Assembly: GCA_036675345.1 (NCBI GenBank)
Contig: JAKFFE010000031.1
Span: 1-64,000, forward strand
Reading direction: 5' to 3'
DNA: 64,000 bases
From: JALYOC01 sp036675345
Lineage (GTDB): Bacteria > Myxococcota > Myxococcia > Myxococcales > Myxococcaceae
The notes under the pieces are model-generated. The model was not told where the DNA came from. It did no database searches and saw only the letters and a list, made by a program, of their open reading frames with translations. Position 1 is the stretch's first letter; the number at the start of each line of letters is the position of its first letter. A program made the position numbers and the translations under genes. Positions 16,988 to 26,710 of this stretch are shown here, piece by piece.

Positions 16988-17743
16988 CTAGTCGGAACTG
17001 CCCCCATCCGGTGCGGAGGGCGAGGGGCCAGGGAGGGTGGGCCCGGCCCGGTAGCCGGTGCCCTCGGTGTACTCCAGGCGGCGCACGAACTGCCTCCCCG
17101 AGAACCGGCCGCGATAGACGAACTGCTTGGGGTGGCTGCCCAGAAAGCCGGGGGCGTAGGTGTTCTGGGCCTCCAGGAACTGGCGGCGCCCCTCGGGCAG
17201 CCGGGTCTTGGCCACCGCGGGATCCACCGTGGTGGCGTCCATGATCTGCTCCAGCTTGCCGTCACGTTCGCGCCAGGCGCGCTCCCGGATGGTGAGGAAC
17301 CCCTGCGGGTCCAGGGAGCGTTCGTTGTGCCAGACGATCACCGTGCCCGGCTCCAGCGCGTCGACGAAGGTGGCCTCGAAGCGGCCCTGGCCCTTGGGAT
17401 CTCCGCTGGCGGTGGGGGCGGTGAAGAAGGCCGCATCGGGCGCGAAGGCCCGTCGCTTGCCGCCGCAGAACACGGCCAGCAGGTTCTGGGCCGGGAGGGG
17501 CTCGGAGTGCAGCACCGTGGTGTAGGCGCTGCACCAGGCGCCGCCCTCGCGCAGCGGCAGATCGGAGGAGACCTTGTGTACCCGGCCCACGGTCCAGTTG
17601 GCCTCCCTCATCGCAGCCGGGAGCAGGTCGGGGGCCGGGAAGGCGGCGCCCGGCGGGAGCGTGGCCAGGGTCTGCTCCAGCGGATCGTTCCGGGAGCAGC
17701 CGGGCAGCGCCAGCAGCGCGGTGAGGAGGATCAGGCTCCTCAT
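16988..17743 (-). CDS. Hypothetical lipoprotein in M16 operon
   Basis: A 251-residue protein with lipoprotein signal MRSLILLTALLALPGC, the cysteine at residue 16. The ATG overlaps the stop of the preceding M16 gene (ATGA at 17740-17743), which fixes the start and shows coupled translation. Residues 50-220 form a mixed alpha/beta domain I do not recognise; it contains VIVWHNERSLDPQGFLTIRE. The C-terminal tail is Pro/Ser-rich. It probably works with the peptidases at the periplasmic face of a membrane. Confidence 0.78.
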   Translation of the reverse strand: MRSLILLTALLALPGCSRNDPLEQTLATLPPGAAFPAPDLLPAAMREANWTVGRVHKVSSDLPLREGGAWCSAYTTVLHSEPLPAQNLLAVFCGGKRRAFAPDAAFFTAPTASGDPKGQGRFEATFVDALEPGTVIVWHNERSLDPQGFLTIRERAWRERDGKLEQIMDATTVDPAVAKTRLPEGRRQFLEAQNTYAPGFLGSHPKQFVYRGRFSGRQFVRRLEYTEGTGYRAGPTLPGPSPSAPDGGSSD

Positions 17744-19355
17744 TGCTGCATGAACTGCTGGGCATCGAGGATCTGGATCGAGGCCGGATCCAGCGGCAGC
17801 GGGCGGGCGGAGATGATCGCGTCCTCCGCCAGCAGCTCGGCCGGCTTCTCGCTGGTGTAGGTCAGCGGGGTGGGCGGCTGCCGGGTGAGCAGCTCCTTGA
17901 GCTTCTCCGCGTCCTGCACCACGTACGCGTAGTTCAGCTTGTCGACCGCGTAGTGACGGGAGAGCGCGGCGTGGACCTGGGCCGGGGTCAGGGTCTTGAG
18001 CGCGGCGCGGTAGGCCTCCAGGAAGTCCGGGGTGCCGTAGAGCTTGGAGTCGATGGCGTAGCCCAGCCGGCGCTGGTCGGTCTGGCTCCACAGACGGGTA
18101 AAGCCGTCCAGGAACTGGCGGGTGACCTCGAAGCGCTCGGCGGGGATCCCGTCCTGGATCAACGCCTGGAAGAAGTGGACCGCCCCGCGGGTGGCGAACA
18201 CCGCCGCCTCCGGCTCCACCGGGCGCAGCCAGAGCGAGAAGTGCTGCTGCGAACGCGCCACGTTGGTGGCGGGCAGGCTGGAGTACCCCTCCTGGTGGTG
18301 CATCTCCGCGTAGGCGTAGTCGCCGTAGTTGAGCCCGCGCAGCTCGCGCAGCTGGTTGAACAGCACCCCGTTGGACTGGCGGTGCTCGCCCAGGTAGCTC
18401 ATGGCGAAGAACAGCGGGAAGAAGTCCGGATCCCCGCGGCGGACCGGGTAGCTGGAGCCCATCGAGATCGCGGTGGAGATCGTCTGCTTCTTGATCAGCA
18501 GCACCTGGCCATGGACGCCCGGGGCCGCAGGGAGCTGGACGATCGGCGCGCCGGTCCTGGGAAGCGCGGACAGCTTCTGCAGCACCTTCTGCTCCAGCGC
18601 CTCATCCACCGCGCCGGCCAGGCCGACGATCAGCCGGTCCTGGGTGAACACCCGCTGCCACTGGGCGCGGACATCCTCCAGGGTGATCGCCTCCAGCCCG
18701 GCCACCGTGCCCACCGGGTAGTGGCGGTAGGGGTGGTTGGCGTAGAGCACCGCGTCCAGGGCGGCCTTGCCCAGGCGTTCGTCGTCCTCGTTGCGCAGCC
18801 CGTTCTTCACCGCGTTGAGGTGATCCTGGCGGAGCCGTTCGAACTCCTTGGCGTCCAGCCGCGGGTGGAGGAGCACGTCGGTGAAGAGCTCCAGGAACGC
18901 GTCCAGGTTGTCCCGGTGGACGCGGCCGGCGAACACGGTCAGCTCCTTGTCGGTGCTCACCGAGAGCTCTCCGGCGATCGGATACAGCGCCTGGAGCAGC
19001 TGGGCGGAGGTCAGCTTCAAGGTGCCGCCCTCCTCCAGCACCGAGCCGGTCAGCGAGGTCAGGCCCTCCTTGCCGGCGGGGTCATCCACCGAGCCGGAGC
19101 GGAAAACCAGGCGCAGGGAGACGATCGGCTTGTTGGGGACCGGCAGCCGGACCACCTCCAGCGGGGAGAGGGTGGGGAGCGGGCGGGAAGGCACCGGCTG
19201 GGTGGGAGCGGGAGCCCGGGGATCGCGCGCCGGGGCGGCAGGAGCCTCGACCACCGGCGGCGCGGGGTCGGCCGGACGGGGAGCTTCGGGAGTGGTCGCG
19301 CAGCCGGCGGTCAGGGCCAGCGCGGTGAGGGTGCAGACCAGCGTGGAAGGGCGAA

Positions 19356-19359
<4 letters not shown>
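17740..19359 (-). CDS. M16-family peptidase-like lipoprotein lacking the metal site
   Basis: A 539-residue insulinase-fold protein with a lipoprotein signal ending LTAGC and a Pro/Ala-rich linker to about 60. The M16 fold is clear (LRLVFRSGSVDDPAGKEGL near the N terminus, YANHPYRHYPVGT in the middle), but where active members have HxxEH this one reads TGSVLEEGG, so it cannot bind zinc. It is the inactive partner of the upstream active M16 protein, as in heterodimeric M16B peptidases. Its GTG start overlaps the partner's stop (GTGA at 19356-19359). Confidence 0.9.
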
Positions 19360-20705
<1,346 letters not shown>

Positions 20706-20856
20706 TCAGGGGTCCTCGAAGAGAGTCGAAAGTCGGAGGCCCAACTAGGCCGGGCCCGGGTTGAGAGGGAAGCGAAAACCATCCGCCGCCAAGGAGGGCA
20801 GCCAACCAGGCAGGGGAGCGGACATTCCCGAAGTGCGCGCGACCTGTCTGCGGGCA

Positions 20857-20884
20857 TTGACCGGAGACCGAAGGGGGTTACTGT
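20857..20884 (+). promoter_or_regulatory. Probable ssrA promoter
   Basis: TTGACC at 20857-20862 and TACTGT at 20879-20884, separated by 16 bp, resemble a housekeeping sigma-70 promoter. The predicted start near 20891 would give a ~25-nt leader removed by RNase P to form the mature tmRNA end at 20916. Confidence 0.5.
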
Positions 20885-20915
20885 AGGGATGCAGTTGAAA
20901 GTGAAGTGTCGCTAA

Positions 20916-21278
20916 GGGGGCGACCAGGTTTCGACGGGGGCATAGAAACCCGAGACGCGTGCCGAGGGCGTTCAGCACCTCGTAAATCCGCTGGCAACAA
21001 CACAAAAGCCAACGACAACGTTGAGCTCGCGCTCGCTGCCTAAACTCAGTTGAACGCGCGGTCTTCCTGCTCTCGACCCGTGGGGTGGGGTAAGGCCGTC
21101 ATAATGCGGGGTGGTCTATCCGGTTGTCTGGAACTGGTGCGACGAGAGCTGACCCAGAACAGGTGCGCAGGTATCCCGCCCTCGGGAGCCCTGAACACCT
21201 AAAACAAATCGGGGGCTACGCACGTAGGGTCGAAGGGTGGAAGGCTTTCGGACGCGGGTTCGATTCCCGCCGCCTCCA
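20916..21278 (+). ncRNA. ssrA: Transfer-messenger RNA (tmRNA)
   Basis: The 5' end GGGGGCGACCAGGTTTCGAC and the 3' end GGTTCGATTCCCGCCGCCTCCA are diagnostic of tmRNA. The acceptor stem GGGGGCG pairs with CGCCTCC (one G-T), followed by discriminator A; CCA is not encoded. The tag frame at 21008-21043 reads ANDNVELALAA and stops at TAA, assuming resumption at GCC; an earlier in-frame resume codon would add residues. tmRNA frees stalled ribosomes and tags products for proteolysis. Its 3' end is the insertion site of an integrative element: the last 20 bases and the terminator are duplicated at 25373-25445. Confidence 0.95.
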
Positions 21279-21331
21279 AGTTGAAAAGAAGCCCCGTGAG
21301 CCAGAGATGGGTCACGGGGCTTTTTGCTGTC
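21259..21331 (+). repeat. Direct repeat copy 1 at ssrA 3' end (left attachment site)
   Basis: This 73-nt segment comprises the last 20 nt of ssrA (TTCGATTCCCGCCGCCTCCA) plus its terminator. It is matched at 71 of 73 positions by 25373-25445, in the same orientation. The two differences are single A/G and T/C changes. Duplication of a tRNA/tmRNA 3' end is the hallmark of integrase-mediated insertion. Confidence 0.9.
21289..21325 (+). terminator. ssrA terminator
   Basis: The arms AAGCCCCGTGA and TCACGGGGCTT form an 11-bp stem, followed by TTTTT. It lies 10 bases after the mature tmRNA end. A second copy of the same hairpin, with one T-run base changed, lies at 25403-25440 within the right repeat. 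Confidence 0.85.
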
Positions 21332-21560
21332 CGACCCCCTCATTGGCTCTCCTTACGCGGGTCCGAACTGGACCGACGGTGAACCAAAAACGAACCACTC
21401 ACGCCCTGGGGTGGTCAAGTGTAGGGCTGCGAGCTGGGCGTCGGAGGTAAGCGTGGCTGGGCTCAGCTCGCGGCGCTGTGTGGATGAAGCGTCGCCGACA
21501 CTCACGCGGGACGACGGTCCCCCCGAACTGTCCTGAAAGAACGTTGCCGAATCAAAGCCA

Positions 21561-21580
21561 CGTCACCACCCTCGGTGACG
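21561..21580. promoter_or_regulatory. 7-bp inverted repeat ahead of the island lipoprotein gene
   Basis: CGTCACC and GGTGACG are perfect inverted repeats separated by six bases, just upstream of the ribosome site of the gene starting at 21593. It may be an operator or a leader hairpin. The 260 bases between the ssrA terminator and this point hold no gene that I can support. Confidence 0.3.
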
Positions 21581-21592
21581 GGCGGGGGTCGA

Positions 21593-24292
21593 ATGGTCGT
21601 CGGGAGAGTTGGTGCGGTTTTGCTGGTCGGGGCGTTTGCTGCCTGTTCGCCGGCCACGCTTCCTGGTGCGCAACAACCACCGGTCATTGGACCCTCGAAT
21701 CCATCAGGCCCGCCCGATGGCGGTCATCCCGACGAACCGGACGAAGGAGTCGACGCCGGCAGCGCTGAGATGGACAGGAGCCCTACGGAGCGCATCGTCG
21801 CCACGTGCGCCGGAGAACCCGACGGCACGCCGTGCGTGGATAGCTGTGGTGCAAGGGCGACGTGTGCCGCAGGGACTTGTGTCGTCCCGGGTGCGACTGC
21901 GACGCTAGCGTGGTCGGCGGAGGTCCCATCGACTCCGAGATTGATTCCGTTGGCGGACGGAGATCTGGCTGCGGTCAGCGGAATGCAGATCGATCGGTTC
22001 CGCCCGGATGGAAGCCGCACGTTCAGCACCCGCCTCGAGCCTGGGACGACCGTCGCGCTCTCCGGCCTCCTTGCGTTGCACTTCCCCAACGCACCGGAGT
22101 CCGGGCCATCCTACATCGAAGGCTATTCCGTGGAGGACGGGGCGCGTCGCTTTCGCACCCAGGTCAGCGACGCCCAAATGTACCCGACGTTTTCGTCGAA
22201 CGACTCCCTCGCGATGGACGGGGTGATTGTCGTCCCCCTGTCCCGCATGGTCGTCGCGCTCGATGTCGCCACCGGAGCGATCCGCTGGCGGCGCCTCGGC
22301 ATCCAGCCTCGCGTGATCTCGGTCAACGGAGCCATTGGCGTCTATTCGAACAACGAAGCCGGCACCGCCTTCGAGATCGTCGACGCGCGGTCAGGGCAGA
22401 GCCGGGCGCAGTGGAATACCTCCATCCGGGTCACGGCGGTGGCCGCAGGCGATGTCGGCGTGTTTGCGAGCGGCACCCGAGACGGCAAGTACGACCAACA
22501 GCTCGTAGTGGCTGGCTGGTCTTTCGAAGGGCTCGCGTTGTGGTCGCCGATCCTTCAGCCCCCTAACCACGAAGAGTCGCAGCCGGTGGTCGAGGTCAAC
22601 GGGCGTCTCTATTTGCGTGGAGGGACCGTGATCGACGCGTCGACGGGGAAGGAGGCGTCGCATCTTGAGTGGGGGGTGTCGGCACCGCTCGCCGGACATC
22701 ACGCGCTCGTGCGGCACTTGGTATCCGGCGATCAGCAGGTCCTGGGGATGGTGGACCTGAGCACCGGAAAGCCAGCGTGGTCGCTCGTTGGTGGCTTCGC
22801 GCCGCCGATCGACCAACTGTCTTCGGGCGATCTGCTCTTCGCAGCATGGAACGGGAAACGCTCCGTCGTCTGTCGGCGCGACCGCCAGGGGACGCGGGTT
22901 GCTTCGGTGCCGCTCGACAAGTTCGTGTACCGCGTAGCGCTCTCTCCGCGCGCGGACTCGATCTACGCGGCGCACTGGGAGACGCTCGAGACGACGTCGC
23001 GCGACTTCGTACATCGGTACGAGGTCAGACTGGTCGACGCGCCGGCTGCGGTTCCGACTGTTGGAGCCGGGGATTCGCCGGCGCCGGCGCCAGTGGCTGC
23101 GCGAGAGCCGGCGAAGACGGCGTGGAAAGGCCAACCTGCGTCACTGCGACCGGTCGCTTGTGACCCGGGACTATCTCCGAAGCCGGAACCCGTCGGCGCC
23201 ATCGCCAGCCTCGTTGAGCATCGGGACTCAACGGGGAACGTAGTGGAGCGCGTCACCTCGGACGACCACGGCCGGCCGCTCGCAACCTCGATCCTTCGCC
23301 GCGACGGAAGCGAAGAGACGACGTATGCGTACTCCGGTGAAGTGGAGATCTTGCGCGACCGCTGGACACGCAGCGCTACGACGCAGACCCATGAGAAGCG
23401 GACGAAGATCCTCAACGATGACGGGACCGTCGCCATCGAGCGCCTCGAGACAAACGACCGGGTCGTGACCGAGAAGCGGTTCACGTACGAGGCCGGTCGT
23501 CCATCGACGATAGGCGTCTACAATGGCGACGGAACGTTCCGAGGGAGCGGGCGGCTTACGTATACCGTCGATGGCCTGCTGCGGAAGGAGTTCTACGAGT
23601 ACGACTACTACGGCGACTACATCCAAACCGTCGATGTGCAAGACCTTCGCTATTACGACGACGGCAGCGTCATGTACGCGGCGAGATGGTTCGAAACATC
23701 GCAAGCCTTCACACCCGACGGGCGCATCCTCTCGGAGAATGGTCGCGGCGCTACGAGACACGTCTACGATACAGATGGTCGGCCAGTGCGAACGGTGGAG
23801 GGCGACGGCGGCTCGCCCGAAACAAATCGGACCGTTCGCCGCACATTCGAGGCCGATGGGCGCGTCGCACTGGAGCACCGGATCATCAGTTTGTACCGGT
23901 TTCCGTTGGAGCCGCAGTACTGGCGCGAGACCGCGCGCTACGTCTATGCCTGTGAAGGCGGCCGTCTCCTTCGGGAGGAACTGGACGTGAACGAGGACGG
24001 CGTCGTCGATGGCGTGCGGTCCCTCGACTACGATGTTCAGGGCCGGCTCGTTCGTGAGCGGTTCACCGGCGCGGCGTCCGCGACGTCATCAGGCGGCCTC
24101 GAGGTGAAGGAAATCCGCCGCAGCTACGCCCTCGGCAGGCGACAGTTCGAGGAGCTGCTCCAGGCGGATGGCCTCGTAGAGGGTCTTCCGGTTCACCCGG
24201 AGGAGAGCGGCAGGGGAGGCCGAGAACGGACCACCCGTCCCGCTCTTCACCACCGCGAGGGAGATTTCCAAGATGACGCCGCCGCGCTGTGA
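21593..24292 (+). CDS. Lipoprotein with beta-propeller and YD-repeat-like regions
   Basis: An 899-residue exported protein. The signal MVVGRVGAVLLVGAFAAC ends in a lipobox cysteine (residue 18), followed by a Pro/Gly/Asp-rich linker. Residues ~75-115 contain a Cys-rich knot (CAGEPDGTPCVDSCGARATC). Residues ~120-490 look like a PQQ-type beta-propeller (repeats such as VVALDVATGAIRWRRLG and GMVDLSTGKPAWSLVGG). Residues ~540-825 hold Rhs-like YD motifs (RFTYEAGRPSTI, LTYTVDGLLRKEFY, HVYDTDGRPVRT, LDYDVQGRLVRE). The last ~65 residues are antisense to an HTH relic, so the true C terminus was probably replaced. The ATG at 21593 has GGCGGGGG upstream; a GTG at 21575 is also in frame. Confidence 0.75.
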   Translation: MVVGRVGAVLLVGAFAACSPATLPGAQQPPVIGPSNPSGPPDGGHPDEPDEGVDAGSAEMDRSPTERIVATCAGEPDGTPCVDSCGARATCAAGTCVVPGATATLAWSAEVPSTPRLIPLADGDLAAVSGMQIDRFRPDGSRTFSTRLEPGTTVALSGLLALHFPNAPESGPSYIEGYSVEDGARRFRTQVSDAQMYPTFSSNDSLAMDGVIVVPLSRMVVALDVATGAIRWRRLGIQPRVISVNGAIGVYSNNEAGTAFEIVDARSGQSRAQWNTSIRVTAVAAGDVGVFASGTRDGKYDQQLVVAGWSFEGLALWSPILQPPNHEESQPVVEVNGRLYLRGGTVIDASTGKEASHLEWGVSAPLAGHHALVRHLVSGDQQVLGMVDLSTGKPAWSLVGGFAPPIDQLSSGDLLFAAWNGKRSVVCRRDRQGTRVASVPLDKFVYRVALSPRADSIYAAHWETLETTSRDFVHRYEVRLVDAPAAVPTVGAGDSPAPAPVAAREPAKTAWKGQPASLRPVACDPGLSPKPEPVGAIASLVEHRDSTGNVVERVTSDDHGRPLATSILRRDGSEETTYAYSGEVEILRDRWTRSATTQTHEKRTKILNDDGTVAIERLETNDRVVTEKRFTYEAGRPSTIGVYNGDGTFRGSGRLTYTVDGLLRKEFYEYDYYGDYIQTVDVQDLRYYDDGSVMYAARWFETSQAFTPDGRILSENGRGATRHVYDTDGRPVRTVEGDGGSPETNRTVRRTFEADGRVALEHRIISLYRFPLEPQYWRETARYVYACEGGRLLREELDVNEDGVVDGVRSLDYDVQGRLVRERFTGAASATSSGGLEVKEIRRSYALGRRQFEELLQADGLVEGLPVHPEESGRGGRERTTRPALHHREGDFQDDAAAL

Positions 24293-24300
24293 GGACGAGC
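24089..24300 (-). pseudogene. Relic of an excisionase-like helix-turn-helix protein
   Basis: In the minus strand the open frame contains AALLRVNRKTLYEAIRLEQL, near 24150-24215, which matches the HTH_17/excisionase pattern; a Fis-type HTH is the alternative. Sequence before and after the helix pair does not look like a full protein, no credible start or ribosome site is seen, and the frame overlaps the 3' end of the plus-strand lipoprotein gene. It is best read as a fragment of the element's lost recombination functions. Confidence 0.45.
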
Positions 24301-24465
24301 GCCGACGCAAGGCCCTCTTGAAGCCTGGGGCATGTTCGTGTTGTGGCCACAGGGCTGTGGTGGCCGCAAGGGGTTGATTCCGGTCACGCAGGTCTCGGAG
24401 CATCCAACCTGCGAGACTGCTTGCTCTCAGCGTCGCCGGATGGAGTCAGGTTTTCGGCCACCGGG

Positions 24466-25362
24466 TCACGGCTTCATTCGGCTGCAGTGCCAGTGGACGC
24501 AGCCGGCATCCACCTCCCAGTCAGCCGGGATCCGGTCCGCGAGTTGCGCAGCCAGGGCGGCCGGAAGCTGCGACGAGCGAATTACCTGCCCATCCTCCGT
24601 CAGGGACCAGAGTCCCTCGTCGAAGAGTGCATGGTGGTTGGGACACAGGACGAGGGCGTTCTGTTGGTGGTCGGGCCCCCGGTCCGACACGGCCCGGATG
24701 TGGGCCACCTCCAACATGTTCGCATCCTGGTAGTCGAACTTCTTGAGGCACACCGCGCAGCGGTGGCCGGCGAGGCTTCGCACGCCGCGCGCGAAGAACT
24801 GGTTCCTCGCCAGCCGGCGGGCCACGGTCACCGACCGCATGGCAAGCTTCAGCCTCCCGGGTGTGAGCTTCGCGAGGGTTGGCGTCTCCGGTGACGTCTC
24901 GAAGAGGGCACTCCAGCCCTCTTTGAGGACCTGGATCCAAGCTTGAGCCCCGTCTTCGGCTGGCCCTCCAGCCGCCGCAGGTGCGTGAACGTGAACTCGG
25001 TTCCCTTCGCCGACATCGATGTCCGCCAAGAGCGCGGCGTACTGGAGCTGCGACGTGGCGCGCGCGTCTGCGAAGACCACCGCGAGCCGCTGGCCCTTCT
25101 CGCGCGCGGCCTCTAAGGCGAGCTTGGCAGCGACCCAGCGCCGCCCCTCGGGGAGCGGCCGACGAAGTATCGCGGCCGCATCTGGCGTTCGGCCGCCTAT
25201 TGCGGCGATGGGGACTCCCGCATGTGCCCCCAGTGTGCCCCCTCCAGCGCGGATTCTGGCGGTTCCAGACGGTACGGAATGGAGGGCGGCGGGATCGCGA
25301 AGCGAATGATTTCGCAGGGATGAACGGGTAAAGGCGCGTCCTGCTGTACGTTTTTGTCTCAC
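24466..25362 (-). CDS. HNH endonuclease
   Basis: A 298-residue protein with a C-terminal HNH nuclease domain: Cys202-x2-Cys205 (CAVC), then LEVAHIRAVSDRG (His221), Asn235 and LVLCPNHHALFDEG (Cys240, His243/244). This metal-finger HNH type is common in restriction enzymes. The N-terminal ~190 residues carry no recognised domain; residues 1-75 are basic and low-complexity. The GTG start has GAAGGGGGC upstream, and this site lies only about 10 bases inside the right att repeat, so the gene may be read from outside the element when integrated. It is the last gene of the ssrA element. Confidence 0.8.
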   Translation of the reverse strand: MRQKRTAGRAFTRSSLRNHSLRDPAALHSVPSGTARIRAGGGTLGAHAGVPIAAIGGRTPDAAAILRRPLPEGRRWVAAKLALEAAREKGQRLAVVFADARATSQLQYAALLADIDVGEGNRVHVHAPAAAGGPAEDGAQAWIQVLKEGWSALFETSPETPTLAKLTPGRLKLAMRSVTVARRLARNQFFARGVRSLAGHRCAVCLKKFDYQDANMLEVAHIRAVSDRGPDHQQNALVLCPNHHALFDEGLWSLTEDGQVIRSSQLPAALAAQLADRIPADWEVDAGCVHWHCSRMKP

Positions 25363-25372
25363 GTTTGCCCCC

Positions 25373-25445
25373 TTCGATTCCCGCCGCCTCCAAGTTGAAA
25401 GGAAGCCCCGTGAGCCAGAGATGGGTCACGGGGCTTCTTGCTGTC
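25373..25445 (+). repeat. Direct repeat copy 2 (right attachment site)
   Basis: The second copy of the ssrA 3' end and terminator, 71 of 73 identical to 21259-21331. It begins exactly at TTCGATTCCCG, inside the tmRNA T-arm sequence, and no tmRNA body precedes it. It marks the right edge of the inserted element and probably represents the chromosomal ssrA end before integration. Confidence 0.9.
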
Positions 25446-25483
25446 GGCGGGTTGGAGGGCACTCCAGGCCAGACGTGGTCACC

Positions 25484-26710
25484 TCACTCGCAGATGACCT
25501 TCGGCCGATAGACCTGGTTGTGATGGCTGCCATGGCTGCCACCGACATTGATGCCGCCTCCGGAGGCCCAGATCAGATCGTTGACGAAAGCCGAGCCATA
25601 AACGCCGTGAACGGGGATCGGCATGTCGACGAGGCTCAACCATTCGCCGGTCCGAGGATCGTAGTAGTCGTGGTCGGGGAACATCCCGGCCGGCCCCTCT
25701 CCGCCCCAGACGTGGAAGCAGCCGCGAGCCATGACGCCATTCATGCCGCTGCGGGCGAGCAGCATCGGCGCTGCCGTCGTCCAGTTCCCCGTCGCCGGGT
25801 CGAAGATTTCGTGCGCCGTCGTCATGGACGTCCCCAACCCGAGGCCCTTGCGACCCCCGACGTAATGGACGCGGCCGTCGATCGCCGCACCCGTGAAGTG
25901 GTTGCGCGAGGTCGGCATGTTCGGCAGCACTTCCCAACTGTTCGTCGCCGGATCGTAGCTGGCGAAGTCCTTTTCGTGCGGCGGGCGCCCACCCGCGACG
26001 TAGATCTTGCCATCGAGCACGACGGCGACGCCGGAGCTGCGGGAGGTGGGCATCGGCGCCCGGGTCACCCACTCGCCGACCGCGGGATCCAGCTCGTAGA
26101 CCGTGTTGACGTAGCTGTTGGTGCCTGGCGGGTCGTCCGCCTGGGTCTGCCCGCCGAGCAGATAGATCTTCCCGTCGACGCTGGCGGCCATCCCGTGATT
26201 ATTGGGCAGCGGCAGCTCCGGTCCGAGAGACCAGGTGTCGGTCGCGATGTCGTACACCTGGACCGTCCGAGCCGTGACTCGACTCTCCGGGTAGCCGCCC
26301 AGCATGTAGATCGTTCCGTTCAGTTCGGCGAACGCCAACTCCGATAGAGGTACGAGCAGGTCCGCCCGGATCCCCCATTCGCCCGCGGGCGCCAGCGCGA
26401 CGTCGTAGGTGTTGGTCCCTTCGCTCAGGCTCACGGTCTGTGACCGCGGCGCAAACCCCGACGCGGTCGTGGTCACGGCGGCGCCACCGATCTCCACACC
26501 CTGCAGTTCGAAACGTCCATCTGCGCCGGTCGTCGCGGTCGCACCTCGGATTGTCACCGCTGCGCCTTCGATGACAGCACCGGCGGTATCGCGGACGACC
26601 CCGGACACGGTCGCGGTCGGATCGGTGGGCTCAGCCCCACCACATGCGGCCACGCAAATCGCTGTTACCGAGGCGATTGCGAGCGCATGAATCGATTTCG
26701 AGCATTGCAT
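25484..26710 (-). CDS. Kelch-repeat lipoprotein with carboxypeptidase-regulatory-like domain
   Basis: A 408-residue exported protein. The signal MQCSKSIHALAIASVTAIC is followed by VAAC, either cysteine region fitting a lipobox (CVAACGG). Residues ~30-100 form a CarboxypepD_reg-like beta-sandwich (SGVVRDTAGAVIEGAAVTI). Residues ~115-405 are six Kelch motifs with Gly-Gly pairs (MLGGYPES, LLGGQTQ, VAGGRPP, VGGRKG, WGGEGP, SGGGIN), a complete propeller. It is probably cell-surface and binds a partner or ligand. The ATG at 26710 has GAGGAA upstream. It stands alone just outside the ssrA element, with 38 bp to the right att repeat. Confidence 0.85.
   Translation of the reverse strand: MQCSKSIHALAIASVTAICVAACGGAEPTDPTATVSGVVRDTAGAVIEGAAVTIRGATATTGADGRFELQGVEIGGAAVTTTASGFAPRSQTVSLSEGTNTYDVALAPAGEWGIRADLLVPLSELAFAELNGTIYMLGGYPESRVTARTVQVYDIATDTWSLGPELPLPNNHGMAASVDGKIYLLGGQTQADDPPGTNSYVNTVYELDPAVGEWVTRAPMPTSRSSGVAVVLDGKIYVAGGRPPHEKDFASYDPATNSWEVLPNMPTSRNHFTGAAIDGRVHYVGGRKGLGLGTSMTTAHEIFDPATGNWTTAAPMLLARSGMNGVMARGCFHVWGGEGPAGMFPDHDYYDPRTGEWLSLVDMPIPVHGVYGSAFVNDLIWASGGGINVGGSHGSHHNQVYRPKVICE

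Larger units (their letters stand above)
21259..25445. mobile_element. 4.1-kb integrative element inserted at ssrA
   Basis: The element is bounded by the 73-nt direct repeats at 21259-21331 and 25373-25445, giving a unit length of 4,114 bp. It carries a propeller/YD-repeat lipoprotein, an HNH nuclease and, on the minus strand near 24090-24300, a relic of an excisionase-like helix-turn-helix. No integrase is present, so it is either a remnant or is moved in trans. The intact ssrA end is kept on the left; the displaced original end is presumably the right copy. Codon choice and lower G+C differ from the flanks. Confidence 0.85.

Noticed and set aside
24383..24420. GTCTCG/CGAGAC hairpin between the island lipoprotein and HNH genes
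   Set aside because: The stem is only 6 bp plus three, the loop is long, and there is no T-run; too weak to call as a terminator.
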